Below, piece after piece: positions 35,927 to 44,740 of a DNA stretch of 64,000 nucleotides. How positions within the stretch are numbered: position 1 is the stretch's first letter; each line of letters opens with the position of its first letter. Source of the DNA: Deferribacter thermophilus (GTDB lineage: Bacteria; Chrysiogenota; Deferribacteres; Deferribacterales; Deferribacteraceae); assembly GCF_049472675.1 (NCBI RefSeq), contig NZ_JAPNXM010000001.1, positions 1-64,000 on the forward strand, given 5' to 3'. Made by a program: the position numbers and the translations under genes. The notes beneath the pieces were generated by a model, which ran no database searches, had not been told where the DNA came from, and was given only the letters and a program-made list of their open reading frames with translations.

Positions 35927-35946
35927 AGGGGCTATTAGCCCCTTTT
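35927..35946 (+). terminator. Terminator after etfA
   Basis: AGGGGCT (35927-35933) pairs with AGCCCCT (35937-35943) across an ATT loop, followed by TTT. The next gene starts 30 nt further on, so some read-through into the SCP2-like gene is possible. Confidence 0.8.
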
Positions 35947-35976
35947 ATAAAAAATTCAAAAAGGGGGAGTTATTTG

Positions 35977-36276
35977 ATGGAAAATATACTCAATGAGGCA
36001 ATCCAAAACTATAAAGGTATGAGTGAAAAGACTACAATATACTTTATTATTGATGAATCCATAAAAAAAACAGTAGTTGCTGATTTAGATAAGCTTGAAG
36101 TGTATGATGGAAAAACAGTTGATAATGCTGATTGTGTCTGCAAAATAAGCTCAAACCTTTTTAAAAAAATCTGGTATGAAAATTATAAGCCAGGGATGAA
36201 AGAGATTTTTAGTGGTGAGCTAAAGACAAATAATCCTGAAATATTACAAAATTTTTTAAAAGCTTGTGGAAAATAA
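35977..36276 (+). CDS. Small SCP2 sterol-carrier-like domain protein
   Basis: 99 residues from the ATG at 35977 (a TTG precedes it) behind GGGGGAG. The sequence follows the SCP-2 fold pattern: TIYFIIDESIKKTVVADL strand pairs, DADCVCKI-like turn (VDNADCVCKISSNLFKKIW) and the GELKTNNPEILQNFLK end, where SCP2 proteins bind lipid or fatty acyl chains. A lipid or acyl-CoA carrier role near the beta-oxidation genes is reasonable but inferred. Confidence 0.75.
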   Translation: MENILNEAIQNYKGMSEKTTIYFIIDESIKKTVVADLDKLEVYDGKTVDNADCVCKISSNLFKKIWYENYKPGMKEIFSGELKTNNPEILQNFLKACGK

Positions 36277-36285
36277 GGAGGAGAT

Positions 36286-37257
36286 ATGCTTAAAACAAAA
36301 GTTACTGAAAAATTAGGTATTGAATATCCAATTATTCAAGGCGGTATGATGTGGATTTCTACTGCAGAGCTTGCAAGTGCAGTATCAAATGCAGGTGGAC
36401 TTGGTATAATTACTGCTTTATCATTTGATACACCAGAAAAGTTAGCTGCTGAAATTGATAAAGCAAAAAGCTTAACAGATAAACCTTTTGGTGTAAATTT
36501 AACATTTTTGCCAACTTTAAGACCTGTAAATTATGATGCTTATATTGATGTCATTATAGATAAAGGGATTAAAATTATTGAAACAGCAGGGAGGAATCCC
36601 GAAGCTTATATGGATAAGCTTAAAAGTAATGGTATAACTGTTATTCATAAATGCACCTCAGTAAGACATGCTTTAAAAGCTCAGAAAATAGGTTGTGATT
36701 TTGTGAGTATTGATGGGTTTGAATGTGCAGGGCACCCTGGAGAAGATGATGTAACAAGTTTAATTTTGATTCCAAGAGCAGTAGATGAGCTTGATATACC
36801 TGTGATTGCATCTGGTGGTTTCGGTGATGGACGTGGACTTGTTGCGGCGCTTGCTCTTGGAGCTGAAGGTGTAAATATGGGGACTCGTTTTGTTGCAACA
36901 AAAGAAGCACCTGTTCATGAAAATATCAAGAAGAGATTAATTGAAGCAAAGGAAACTGATACAATGCTTGTTGAGCGTAGCTTAAAAAATACAGTTAGAG
37001 TGTTAAGGAATAAGCATGCTGAAAAAGTTTTAGAGATGGAAAATAATGGAGCTACATTACAAGAACTTGCGCCATTATTGAGTGGATTAAGAGGGTTAGA
37101 AGCTATTAAGACTGGGGATTGTGAAAGTGCTCTTTTTGCATGTGGACAGATTGTTGGTCTGATAAATGATATCCCTACTGTTAAAGAATTGATTGATAAT
37201 ATAGTTAAAGAAGCTGAAGAGATAATTAATCAAAGATTGAAAAATATTTTTTCTTAA
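36286..37257 (+). CDS. FMN-dependent nitronate monooxygenase / FabK-like oxidoreductase
   Basis: 323 residues, 9 nt after the SCP2-like gene behind AAGGAGGAG. TIM-barrel features are LGIEYPIIQGGMMWIST, SNAGGLGIITAL, the FECAGHPGEDD block in place of GxEAGGH, VIASGGFGDGRGLVAALALG and the phosphate-binding GAEGVNMGTRF. Members include 2-nitropropane dioxygenases and enoyl-ACP reductase II. A separate fabI gene exists at 59204, so FabK activity would be redundant, and an oxidoreductase acting on CoA or nitro compounds is equally likely. Confidence 0.88.
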   Translation: MLKTKVTEKLGIEYPIIQGGMMWISTAELASAVSNAGGLGIITALSFDTPEKLAAEIDKAKSLTDKPFGVNLTFLPTLRPVNYDAYIDVIIDKGIKIIETAGRNPEAYMDKLKSNGITVIHKCTSVRHALKAQKIGCDFVSIDGFECAGHPGEDDVTSLILIPRAVDELDIPVIASGGFGDGRGLVAALALGAEGVNMGTRFVATKEAPVHENIKKRLIEAKETDTMLVERSLKNTVRVLRNKHAEKVLEMENNGATLQELAPLLSGLRGLEAIKTGDCESALFACGQIVGLINDIPTVKELIDNIVKEAEEIINQRLKNIFS

Positions 37258-37259
37258 AT

Positions 37260-37281
37260 AAAGGGGGAATCCCCCTTTTTT
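37260..37281. terminator. Bidirectional terminator AAAGGGGG/CCCCCTTT
   Basis: AAAGGGGG (37260-37267), loop AAT, CCCCCTTT (37271-37278), then further T. It lies between convergent genes, one base short of the next gene's stop codon, and can serve both strands. Confidence 0.85.
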
Positions 37282-37282
37282 A

Positions 37283-37792
37283 TCATCTTAATCTTATACT
37301 TTTTTGTATTTCGTCGAAGATATTCTTAAAGTTTTTACTATCTTGTTGGTCTGATAAGAAGTAAAATTTTAGAGCGTTCCCTCTTGTAAAAACAATTATA
37401 ACTTTAGCTTTTAATTTTACACCATTATCATCAACGGAATATTTTATCTCTTTTGCATAAATATTGTCTATTATTACATTTTTCTCCCCTTCTTTTACGA
37501 AGCTTGGATATTTGTTTTTTATATTTTTTAATGCCTTGAACAGATAATGCTCAATATTTGTGTTGTTCCCCACATATTCCTTTTCTATATAAACTGTTTC
37601 TCTAAAAGGATCACCACTTTTTTCAGGAGCAACAGCATAAGTTATTTTACCATTATCCTGTTCAAAAATAAGCCAGCTTATTGGAAAAGTAATGGAGTAA
37701 GATTTATCATCAGGTGAATATGTAAGGGTGCCAGCAAATACATTCATAGCTAATAATAATGTAAATAAGATTGATGTTAGTTTAATCTTCAT
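37283..37792 (-). CDS. Exported PsbP/DcrB-like (DUF1795-type) protein
   Basis: 169 residues with a cleavable signal (LTSILFTLLLAMNVFAG). The mature part begins with YSPDDKSYSITFPISWLIFE, the kind of opening seen in PsbP, DcrB and DUF1795 domains, and ends FKNIFDEIQKSIRLR, typical for the fold's last helix. These periplasmic domains have diverse, poorly known roles. It stands alone between terminators, adjacent to but divergent from the copper genes. Confidence 0.65.
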   Translation of the reverse strand: MKIKLTSILFTLLLAMNVFAGTLTYSPDDKSYSITFPISWLIFEQDNGKITYAVAPEKSGDPFRETVYIEKEYVGNNTNIEHYLFKALKNIKNKYPSFVKEGEKNVIIDNIYAKEIKYSVDDNGVKLKAKVIIVFTRGNALKFYFLSDQQDSKNFKNIFDEIQKSIRLR

Positions 37793-37853
37793 AGTTTACC
37801 CCCTGATATAATAATTAATTATAGCATATTTTCATTAAGATTTCATAAAATAC

Positions 37854-37906
37854 TTGAAAATGATTTTTGTTTTTATATATTAGGGCTACCCCTGAGGGTG
37901 GGGGTA
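37854..37906 (+). promoter_or_regulatory. copA promoter with a CsoR-type operator
   Basis: TTGAAA (37854-37859) and TATATT (37876-37881), spaced 16 nt, form the promoter. The operator TACCCC...GGGGGTA (37887-37906), G/C-rich in A/T-rich surroundings, overlaps the expected start site. This matches the TACCC/GGGTA pseudo-palindromes bound by CsoR. The csoR gene lies downstream in the same cluster. Confidence 0.85.
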
Positions 37907-37919
37907 TTGGAGGTTAGAG

Positions 37920-40373
37920 GTGTTAGAAAAAGTTTACAATGTAAAAGGGATGACATGCGCTGCTTGTGCAAACAGGATAGAGAAGAAAGTGTCAAAATTA
38001 GAAGGGGTAGAAGATGTCAGTGTAAATCTTGCCTCTGAAAAAATGTATATAAAATTTGATCCTAAAAAAGTTAATGATGAGATTTTAAAAGAAACTGTAA
38101 AAAATGCAGGGTATGAGTTAGAATTACCAACAAGTGAAAAGATAGTAACCATCCCAATTGAAGGGATGACCTGCGCAGCATGTTCAAATATTATATCAAA
38201 AAAATTGAATAAACTTGATGGTGTTATTTCTGCAAATGTTAACTTAGCATCAGAAAAAGCTACGATCAAATTTGATCCAACAAAGGTTAAATTATTAGAT
38301 ATTAAAAAAGTGATAGTAGATGCTGGTTATAAACCACTTGAAGTAGTAGAGGATGAAAAAATTGATGAAGATAAGAATAGAAAAGAAAAAGAAATAAAAA
38401 TAATGAAAACAAAATTGATTGCATCTGCAATCTTTTCTTTACCACTTTTAATTATTTCCATGGGGCATATGGTTGGACTTCCTCTTCCAGAAATTATAAA
38501 TCCTGATACAAACCCTCGTTATTTTGCTCTATTACAACTTATTCTTGTTTTACCTGTGTTAGTTGTAGGTTATAAATTTTATACAATCGGTTTTAAAAAT
38601 CTTTTCAAGCTAAATCCAAATATGGATTCCTTGATTGCTATCGGTACATCGTCTGCTTTTATTTACAGCTTTTATGGATTAATTCAAATTTATAAGGGAA
38701 ATATAATTTACGCAAAAAACTTATATTTTGAAACAGCAGCTGTGATTATAACTCTTATACTTTTTGGGAAATATCTTGAGACCCTCGCAAAAGGTAAGAC
38801 TTCTGATGCGATTAAAAAACTGATGAATTTAAAACCAAAGACTGCATTAATTATAAAGGATGGTGAAGAGATAGAGATATCTGTGGAAGAGGTAGAGGTT
38901 GGAGATATAATTATTGTGAAACCAGGTGGGAGAATACCAGTTGATGGGGTAGTTATTGAAGGTTTTACATCAGTTGACGAGTCTATGTTGACAGGTGAAA
39001 GTATCCCTGTTGAAAAGAAGCCTGGTGATAAGGTTATAGGTGGATCAATTAATAAAAATGGAACTATAAAATTTAAAGCAGAAAAGGTAGGAAAAGATAC
39101 TATTCTATCTCAGATTATTAAATTGGTTGAGGATGCACAAGGTTCTAAGGCTCCCATTGCAAGATTGGCCGATATTGTGGCTAGTTATTTTGTTCCAGCT
39201 GTTATTTTAATAGCTATTTTTTCTTCTTTTGGATGGTATTTAGCTGGAGCAGGCTATGTTTTTGCTCTCAAAATATTTATTTCAGTTTTGGTTATAGCTT
39301 GCCCTTGTGCCTTGGGTCTTGCTACCCCTACAGCAATAATGGTTGGCACAGGCAAAGGCGCAGAACTTGGGATATTGATAAAAAGTGGTGAGGCACTTGA
39401 AATAGCTCATAAGGTAAATGTGGTGATTTTTGATAAAACGGGGACAATTACTGAAGGTAAGCCAGATGTAACTGATGTTATTTCGATAGATGGGTTTACA
39501 GAAGATGAGATACTGAGTTTTACAGCTTCTGCTGAAAAGGGCTCAGAACACCCTCTTGGTGAAGCGATAGTAAAATATGCTGAACAAAAAGGGGTTGAAC
39601 TAAAGGTTATCCAAAAGTTTATGTCTATTCCTGGACAGGGGGTTGAAGCAATAATTGATGATAAAAAGATTTTAATAGGTAATCGTAAATTAATGGAAAA
39701 TAAAAATATCGAAATAGATATAAAAGATGAAATTATGAAGCTTTCAAAAGAAGGTAAAACACTTATTTTTATAGCAATTAATGATAAATTAGCTGGTATA
39801 ATTGGTATTGCAGATAAGGTAAAATCTACAAGTAAAGCAGCCATTGAGAAACTTCATGATATGGGTATAAAGGTTGCTATGCTAACTGGTGATAATAAAA
39901 GGACTGCAGAGGCTATTGCAAAAGAGGTGGGTATTGATATCGTCTTGGCAGAAGTTTTACCTGAGGATAAAGCAAATGAAGTGAAAAAGCTACAAGAAGA
40001 AGGCAAGATTGTCGCTATGGTTGGTGATGGTGTAAATGATGCTCCTGCGCTTGCTCAGGCTGATGTGGGGATAGCCATAGGTTCAGGCACAGATGTAGCA
40101 ATGGAATCAGCGGATATCGTTTTGATGAAAAACGATTTAATGGATGTGGTTACAGCAATTCAGCTTAGTAAGGCAACTATAAAAAATATAAAACAAAATC
40201 TGTTTTGGGCTTTTGCATATAATACTTTAGGGATACCTATTGCAGCTGGAGTTTTACATATTTTTGGAGGACCGCTGTTAAGCCCAATTATTGCAGCTGC
40301 AGCTATGGCGTTTAGCTCTGTTTCAGTTGTCAGTAATGCACTGAGATTAAAAAGATTTAAACTAAATAAATGA
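37920..40373 (+). CDS. copA: Copper-translocating P1B-type ATPase
   Basis: 817 residues with a GTG start at 37920, 6 nt after GGAGGTTAGAG. Two N-terminal metal-binding domains each carry GMTCAAC (residues ~10-16 and ~80-86). Eight membrane helices surround the CPC motif at C461/C463 (VIACPCALGLATPT). The phosphorylated aspartate is D505 in DKTGT; TGES, SEHPLG and GDGVNDAPAL are present. It exports Cu(I) from the cytoplasm using ATP. copZ follows 10 nt later and csoR ends the cluster. Confidence 0.97.
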   Translation: MLEKVYNVKGMTCAACANRIEKKVSKLEGVEDVSVNLASEKMYIKFDPKKVNDEILKETVKNAGYELELPTSEKIVTIPIEGMTCAACSNIISKKLNKLDGVISANVNLASEKATIKFDPTKVKLLDIKKVIVDAGYKPLEVVEDEKIDEDKNRKEKEIKIMKTKLIASAIFSLPLLIISMGHMVGLPLPEIINPDTNPRYFALLQLILVLPVLVVGYKFYTIGFKNLFKLNPNMDSLIAIGTSSAFIYSFYGLIQIYKGNIIYAKNLYFETAAVIITLILFGKYLETLAKGKTSDAIKKLMNLKPKTALIIKDGEEIEISVEEVEVGDIIIVKPGGRIPVDGVVIEGFTSVDESMLTGESIPVEKKPGDKVIGGSINKNGTIKFKAEKVGKDTILSQIIKLVEDAQGSKAPIARLADIVASYFVPAVILIAIFSSFGWYLAGAGYVFALKIFISVLVIACPCALGLATPTAIMVGTGKGAELGILIKSGEALEIAHKVNVVIFDKTGTITEGKPDVTDVISIDGFTEDEILSFTASAEKGSEHPLGEAIVKYAEQKGVELKVIQKFMSIPGQGVEAIIDDKKILIGNRKLMENKNIEIDIKDEIMKLSKEGKTLIFIAINDKLAGIIGIADKVKSTSKAAIEKLHDMGIKVAMLTGDNKRTAEAIAKEVGIDIVLAEVLPEDKANEVKKLQEEGKIVAMVGDGVNDAPALAQADVGIAIGSGTDVAMESADIVLMKNDLMDVVTAIQLSKATIKNIKQNLFWAFAYNTLGIPIAAGVLHIFGGPLLSPIIAAAAMAFSSVSVVSNALRLKRFKLNK

Positions 40374-40383
40374 GGAGGTACTT

Positions 40384-40590
40384 ATGAAAAAAGAGATAAT
40401 TATCGAAGGTATGTCATGTCATCACTGTGTAATGCATGTAAAAAAGGAGCTTGAATCAGTAAATGGTATTACTGTGGAAAATGTTGAGATTGGGAAAGCG
40501 GTAGTGAGTGGTGAAAATATTAATAATGAGGATTTGGTTAATGCAATTGACGAAGCTGGATATGAAGTAAAAGAGATTAAAGATTTATAA
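40384..40590 (+). CDS. copZ: Copper chaperone, heavy-metal-associated domain protein
   Basis: 68 residues forming a single ferredoxin-like HMA domain with the metal site GMSCHHCVMHV near the N-terminus and the closing GYEVKEI strand. It carries Cu(I) in the cytoplasm and delivers it to CopA. AGGAGG precedes the ATG. The histidine inside CxHC is seen in several CopZ proteins. Confidence 0.93.
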   Translation: MKKEIIIEGMSCHHCVMHVKKELESVNGITVENVEIGKAVVSGENINNEDLVNAIDEAGYEVKEIKDL

Positions 40591-40592
40591 TT

Positions 40593-40616
40593 TAAGCGGA
40601 GAGTTTTCTCCGCTTA
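40593..40616 (+). terminator. Strong hairpin between copZ and csoR
   Basis: A perfect 10-bp stem, TAAGCGGAGA/TCTCCGCTTA, with a 4-nt loop lies between copZ and csoR. No long T-run follows, so it may act as an attenuator or as a message-stabilising structure rather than a full stop. Confidence 0.6.
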
Positions 40617-40632
40617 TTAGAAAGGGTGTATT

Positions 40633-40905
40633 ATGAAAAGAGAAGAGGCTCTACAATATTTGAAAACAGCAAAAGGGCAGGTAGAAGCAGTTATAAAAAT
40701 GGTAGAGGATGGAAAATACTGCATAGATATTTCAAAACAGATTCTTGCTTCAATTTCGCTATTAAAAAAGGCAAATGTAAAAATGTTAAATGCTCATCTT
40801 GGAAGCTGTGTTAAAAATGCAATAGATTCTAAAAACAGAGAAGATGTTGATACTAAAATAAAAGAACTTGGTGAAATTATTGAGTATTTAAGTAAGGTTA
40901 TTTAA
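40633..40905 (+). CDS. csoR: CsoR/RcnR-family copper-sensing repressor
   Basis: 90 residues, all helical. The Cu(I) ligand set C-H-C is visible as YCIDISKQI and then NAHLGSCVKNAI, spaced as in CsoR. It binds the TACCC/GGGTA operator without copper and releases it when Cu(I) binds. Its place at the end of the copA-copZ cluster gives a feedback loop. An RcnR- or sulfur-sensing CstR-type protein is less likely because the histidine is retained and copper genes adjoin. Confidence 0.92.
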   Translation: MKREEALQYLKTAKGQVEAVIKMVEDGKYCIDISKQILASISLLKKANVKMLNAHLGSCVKNAIDSKNREDVDTKIKELGEIIEYLSKVI

Positions 40906-40915
40906 TTCAAAATAT

Positions 40916-42436
40916 TTATTTTTTTTTCGGAAGGTATATAATAAATTCTGTATATTTATTTTTTTCTGATAGAATCTCAATTCTACCATTTAGATTATCC
41001 AATATCCTTTTTACGAGACTTAGACCAAGCCCAGTACCAGAGTAAAGTTTTTTGACACTACTTGATCTATAAAATCTTTTGAATATCTCCTTTTTTTCGT
41101 TTTCATCAATACCTATACCAGTATCTTTTACCTTGATTATATAATTTTTGTCATCTGAATAGATATCAATAAATATCTCTCCATTTTCTACATTATATTT
41201 TACAGCGTTTGAAATTAGGTTGGAAATTAATATTTCGATAAGTGTTGGGTCACAAATAATTTTTTTCTCTTTGATATTATAGTTAATGTTAATATTTTTT
41301 GTTTCAATTTCCAGCATAAATTTTGATAAAATATATTTTATTAGACTCTCCATGTCTATTTCAGAAAAATTAAATTCGTATTTGGAGTATTCTAATTTGT
41401 TTAAAAGCAAAATCTTATCAAATAACTCTTTTAGTATCAGAGAATTTCTGCTCAAAATTTCAATACACTTATTTTGTTTAATGGAATTATCTGATTGCAG
41501 TATTTCTATACAGGATACAATTTTGGTAAGAGGTGTTCTTATTTCATGAGCCAAAGAATCGATAATATCTGATTTGAAATTTGCCAATTTCTTTAAGTTT
41601 TCATTGGTTTCCTTTAATTGCTCAACTGTTATTGTGTATTGTCCTACTGCTTGTTTTATTTTTGTTTTTAAATCTTTTTCATGTTCTGAAATCTTTTCAA
41701 TCATTATGTTGAATGCTTTTGCTAACTGAGAAAATTCATCATTAGTATTTATTATTATTTTATGTGAAAAGTCTTTGTTTTCTATAGCCTTAGTTCCTGT
41801 TTCTAATATTTTAATAGGTTTTAACACAGTTTTTCTAAGTAAAATTATTAAAACGAAATTTAATAAAAAGTATGCAGTTATCACCAGAAAGATAGTAGTT
41901 TTTTGGTTTTGTCTAAGTGTATTAATCATATTATCGATTGGGACATAAACAGAGATGCCACCTCTCAAGTCACCAACTTTATACCCCTGATATTGATGGC
42001 AATTTAAACAGGATTTATTTATGTAAAGAGGTGCCATATATCTGTAAACTAATTGGTTTTCTGAAGTTATTTCAATACGGTAAACCTCTTTCACCCCTTT
42101 TTTAAACTCTTTTAAAGCATATTTTTCAAAAGTATCAGGTTTGTTTTCTGGATTTACTAAATTATCACTTGTTATATGAAATCTAAAATCAGCAAATTTA
42201 TTTGCATATTTTGAGAGTTGCTTTGTAGCAACAGCAGGTACAGGTTTTATTTCATCCCTATTTTCAGCGACCCACTGTCTTGTAATAACAATCATATCAA
42301 ATAATGTTTTAGCTTGAATATGGGCTTGTCTCATTATCAAGATTTTTTGATTGTGCCAAAGTATCATGAAAAAAGGGATTAATATAATCAGCGTGGTTAT
42401 GTTTAGTATTATTATAATTTTAGGTGTGAGCTTCAT
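40916..42436 (-). CDS. Sensor histidine kinase with a CxxCH (heme c-type) periplasmic domain
   Basis: 506 residues. A membrane helix at ~8-25 and another at ~178-200 bracket a Tll0287-like (DUF3365) sensor domain containing CLNCH near residues 141-145 (KSCLNCHQYQGYKVGDLRGG), a covalent heme site in this family. HAMP follows, then HisKA with H296 (SLAHEIRTPLTKIV), and an ATPase domain with NLISNAVKYN, DTGIGI and GTGLGLSL. Its start overlaps the response regulator stop by 4 nt, and both lie just downstream of the nap genes, suggesting redox or NO/nitrite sensing that controls nitrate respiration. Confidence 0.92.
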   Translation of the reverse strand: MKLTPKIIIILNITTLIILIPFFMILWHNQKILIMRQAHIQAKTLFDMIVITRQWVAENRDEIKPVPAVATKQLSKYANKFADFRFHITSDNLVNPENKPDTFEKYALKEFKKGVKEVYRIEITSENQLVYRYMAPLYINKSCLNCHQYQGYKVGDLRGGISVYVPIDNMINTLRQNQKTTIFLVITAYFLLNFVLIILLRKTVLKPIKILETGTKAIENKDFSHKIIINTNDEFSQLAKAFNIMIEKISEHEKDLKTKIKQAVGQYTITVEQLKETNENLKKLANFKSDIIDSLAHEIRTPLTKIVSCIEILQSDNSIKQNKCIEILSRNSLILKELFDKILLLNKLEYSKYEFNFSEIDMESLIKYILSKFMLEIETKNININYNIKEKKIICDPTLIEILISNLISNAVKYNVENGEIFIDIYSDDKNYIIKVKDTGIGIDENEKKEIFKRFYRSSSVKKLYSGTGLGLSLVKRILDNLNGRIEILSEKNKYTEFIIYLPKKK

Positions 42437-43134
42437 TGTGAAGAGTTTATATCAAATTTATAACCGATGCCTGGGATAGTTTTAATAAATTTTGGTTTTT
42501 TAGGATTTTGCTCAATCTTTTGTCTGATATGCTGAATATGAACATCGAGAGCTCTTGACCATTCATAGAGTGAATCGTCACCCCACACGTGTTTAATAAT
42601 CTGATCCCGTTTTAAATTTTTCCCTGCATTTTTAACCAAATATGATAATATTTCCAACTCTTTGGTAGTTAAATCTATTTTCTCACCATCTTTTTTACAG
42701 TAGCCTTCTTCAAGGTTTAATTCGAAGGGTGGAGTTATAATTATATTATCATCATTTGAAGATTTTACTTTATTACTTCGTCTTAATACAGCTTTTATTC
42801 TTGCTAATAGTTCCATCTTTTCAAACGGTTTAATAATGTAATCATCGCATCCATACTCAAAGCACAATACTTTATTTGAGACAGATTCTTTAGCTGTTAA
42901 TATGATAATGGGAACATCGCTAAATTCTCTTATCTTTTTACATATATGCTCCCCATCTATATCAGAAAGCCCCAAATCCAGTAGGATTAAGTCATATTGA
43001 TTATTTTTTATTAAATTGAGAGCATTTAACCCGCTTTGAGTTGTTACCACATCAAAGTTTTCCATTTCTAAAAAAAGTTTTAGTATTTCTAAAATCTCGT
43101 AATCATCATCTACAATCAAAACTTTATACTGCAT
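42433..43134 (-). CDS. OmpR-family response regulator
   Basis: 233 residues. The receiver domain has the acidic pair D9-D10, phospho-acceptor D53 (LILLDLGLSD), a T in IILTAKES and K in YIIKPFEKME. The C-terminal winged helix ends WGDDSLYEWSRALDVHIQHI and IKTIPGIGYKF. It pairs with the adjacent CxxCH sensor kinase. No cognate site was identified by eye. Confidence 0.95.
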   Translation of the reverse strand: MQYKVLIVDDDYEILEILKLFLEMENFDVVTTQSGLNALNLIKNNQYDLILLDLGLSDIDGEHICKKIREFSDVPIIILTAKESVSNKVLCFEYGCDDYIIKPFEKMELLARIKAVLRRSNKVKSSNDDNIIITPPFELNLEEGYCKKDGEKIDLTTKELEILSYLVKNAGKNLKRDQIIKHVWGDDSLYEWSRALDVHIQHIRQKIEQNPKKPKFIKTIPGIGYKFDINSSQ

Positions 43135-43172
43135 AATTTAATTTTATAAGATTAACATATCTAAATCAATAT

Positions 43173-43994
43173 TTATTTAAAGGTAAATTTCAATGTATCT
43201 TCGGTTTTATTATCAGGGCAAACTGAAATACAGTCCCCACAGTTGTGACAAAGATAGTTATCACCATCTGTCATAGGGTTTATCCCCATTGTGCAATTTT
43301 TAATACAACTTAAACAATTTGAGCAATTCTCCCTTATTTTTTCAACTTTTAACCCTTTTTTGGTTCTAAAAATTGACAAAAATGTTCCAGTTGGACAGAA
43401 ATATCGACACCACAAAAAGTTTCCTAAAATAAACTCAAAAATTAAAAGTGCTATTATGAAGAAGATTTCAAATGTAAAGTAATGAAATTTGATTAAAACT
43501 AATGTTTGAGAAGAGATAATTCCTGGTGCTGAAATAAGATTTAATAATGGAATACCAGCAATTCCTGTCAAAAAAATCCCAATAATAAGAAATCCAAATC
43601 TAAAAAGATTTACTTTTGATATTTTTTTATACCTAATTTTCCATTTACTATTTTTGAAGAAAACTTTTCGAAAGTTATTTATTAGTTCAGTTAAAAAGTG
43701 ATATGGGCACATCCAGCTACACCATATTCTACCAAGAATTAAGACTAACATTATTGGGATTATCACAGAGATAACCATTGAAAGAACAAACTTCTTTGAT
43801 ACAAAAAACGCTTGAAAAATAGCTATTGGATCTGCAACAGCAATATCACCAACATCGAGAGAGTAAAATGTGCCTTTAATAAAATTTATACCATAAATAT
43901 TTAGCAAAGGGATAATAAACATTATTAAAAATGTTAAAATTTGGGAAAGTTTACGATATAAGCGTAATTTTGATTTTTTCATTGTTCTTCCCAT
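43173..43994 (-). CDS. napH: NapH-type membrane ferredoxin (quinol dehydrogenase subunit)
   Basis: 273 residues with about four to five membrane helices. Two CxxxCP motifs, GRIWCSWMCPYHFLTE and FLWCRYFCPTGTF, face the cytoplasm in this family. Two C-terminal 4Fe-4S motifs are CSNCLSCIKNC and CHNCGDCISVCP. NapH oxidises menaquinol and passes electrons to NapG. It starts 16 nt inside the end of napG. Confidence 0.93.
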   Translation of the reverse strand: MGRTMKKSKLRLYRKLSQILTFLIMFIIPLLNIYGINFIKGTFYSLDVGDIAVADPIAIFQAFFVSKKFVLSMVISVIIPIMLVLILGRIWCSWMCPYHFLTELINNFRKVFFKNSKWKIRYKKISKVNLFRFGFLIIGIFLTGIAGIPLLNLISAPGIISSQTLVLIKFHYFTFEIFFIIALLIFEFILGNFLWCRYFCPTGTFLSIFRTKKGLKVEKIRENCSNCLSCIKNCTMGINPMTDGDNYLCHNCGDCISVCPDNKTEDTLKFTFK

Positions 43995-44740
43995 TCGTCT
44001 ATGGTATCCATCGGCTCAAAGTTATTTTTAAATTCAGGTTTTACTCCAAAAGATGAGATGTTCTCCTTTTTCTTAACTTCTGACTCAGTTTTGTTTTCAT
44101 ATTCCTCTTTGATTTTTGATGATTTTTTTTGAGCATTTATCCTTAATTTTCGATAATAAAAACCAGCTAATTCTTTTTGTTCCATCCCTTTTGGGATTAT
44201 ATTTACAGACTTGGGTGTAGTAGGGCATTTTTCAGTGCAAACACCGCAACCAACACATTCATCAGTGATAACAGGCAAGATAAAATGTTCCATAACAATA
44301 GCTTTATCTCTCAAAGGGCAAACATCATAACAAAAGCTGCACAAAAGCCCTTCTTCGGTAATACCAGCTTTTTCATCCAGATAATATTTAAAATTTAAGC
44401 AAGTTTCTTGATTTATTACTGCTATACCCATTTCCACCTTTTCAGGCTCTTTAAGATTGTTATCAAGTGCTCCTGTGGGACACACTGATGGGCACTTCAT
44501 ACAGAGATAACACCCTTTTTCTTCTGCAAAAATATATGGTGTACCAATTTGCAGTCTTTCAAAAATATCAGCTCTTTTTATGGAATCATAAGGGCATACT
44601 TCTATACACCTTGCACATCTTATGCATAATTCCATAAATTTTGATTCTTCAACAGCACCAGGCGGTCTAAGCCTGTTTTTCTTAAAAAACCCTTTAAATG
44701 GATTTGTATTAAAAAATTTTTGTAGCTTTTTTTTATCCAT
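43979..44740 (-). CDS. napG: NapG-like four-cluster ferredoxin without a visible Tat signal
   Basis: 253 residues. Four 4Fe-4S motifs are visible: CIRCARCIEVCP, CYLCMKCPSVCP, LLCSFCYDVCP with an upstream cysteine, and CVGCGVCTEKCP. This pattern fits NapG/MauM. Unlike usual NapG, the N-terminus (MDKKKLQKFFNTNPFKGFFK) has no twin-arginine motif or hydrophobic stretch, and the 8-nt overlap with napD leaves no room for a longer start. A charged tail of about 45 residues follows the last cluster. It presumably links NapH to the cytochrome or NapA. Confidence 0.88.
   Translation of the reverse strand: MDKKKLQKFFNTNPFKGFFKKNRLRPPGAVEESKFMELCIRCARCIEVCPYDSIKRADIFERLQIGTPYIFAEEKGCYLCMKCPSVCPTGALDNNLKEPEKVEMGIAVINQETCLNFKYYLDEKAGITEEGLLCSFCYDVCPLRDKAIVMEHFILPVITDECVGCGVCTEKCPTTPKSVNIIPKGMEQKELAGFYYRKLRINAQKKSSKIKEEYENKTESEVKKKENISSFGVKPEFKNNFEPMDTIDEWEEQ

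Noticed and set aside
36641..36910. Minus-strand 89-residue frame rich in H, L and Q inside the FMN oxidoreductase gene
   Set aside because: The odd composition is an antisense artefact of conserved barrel codons; no start signal supports it.
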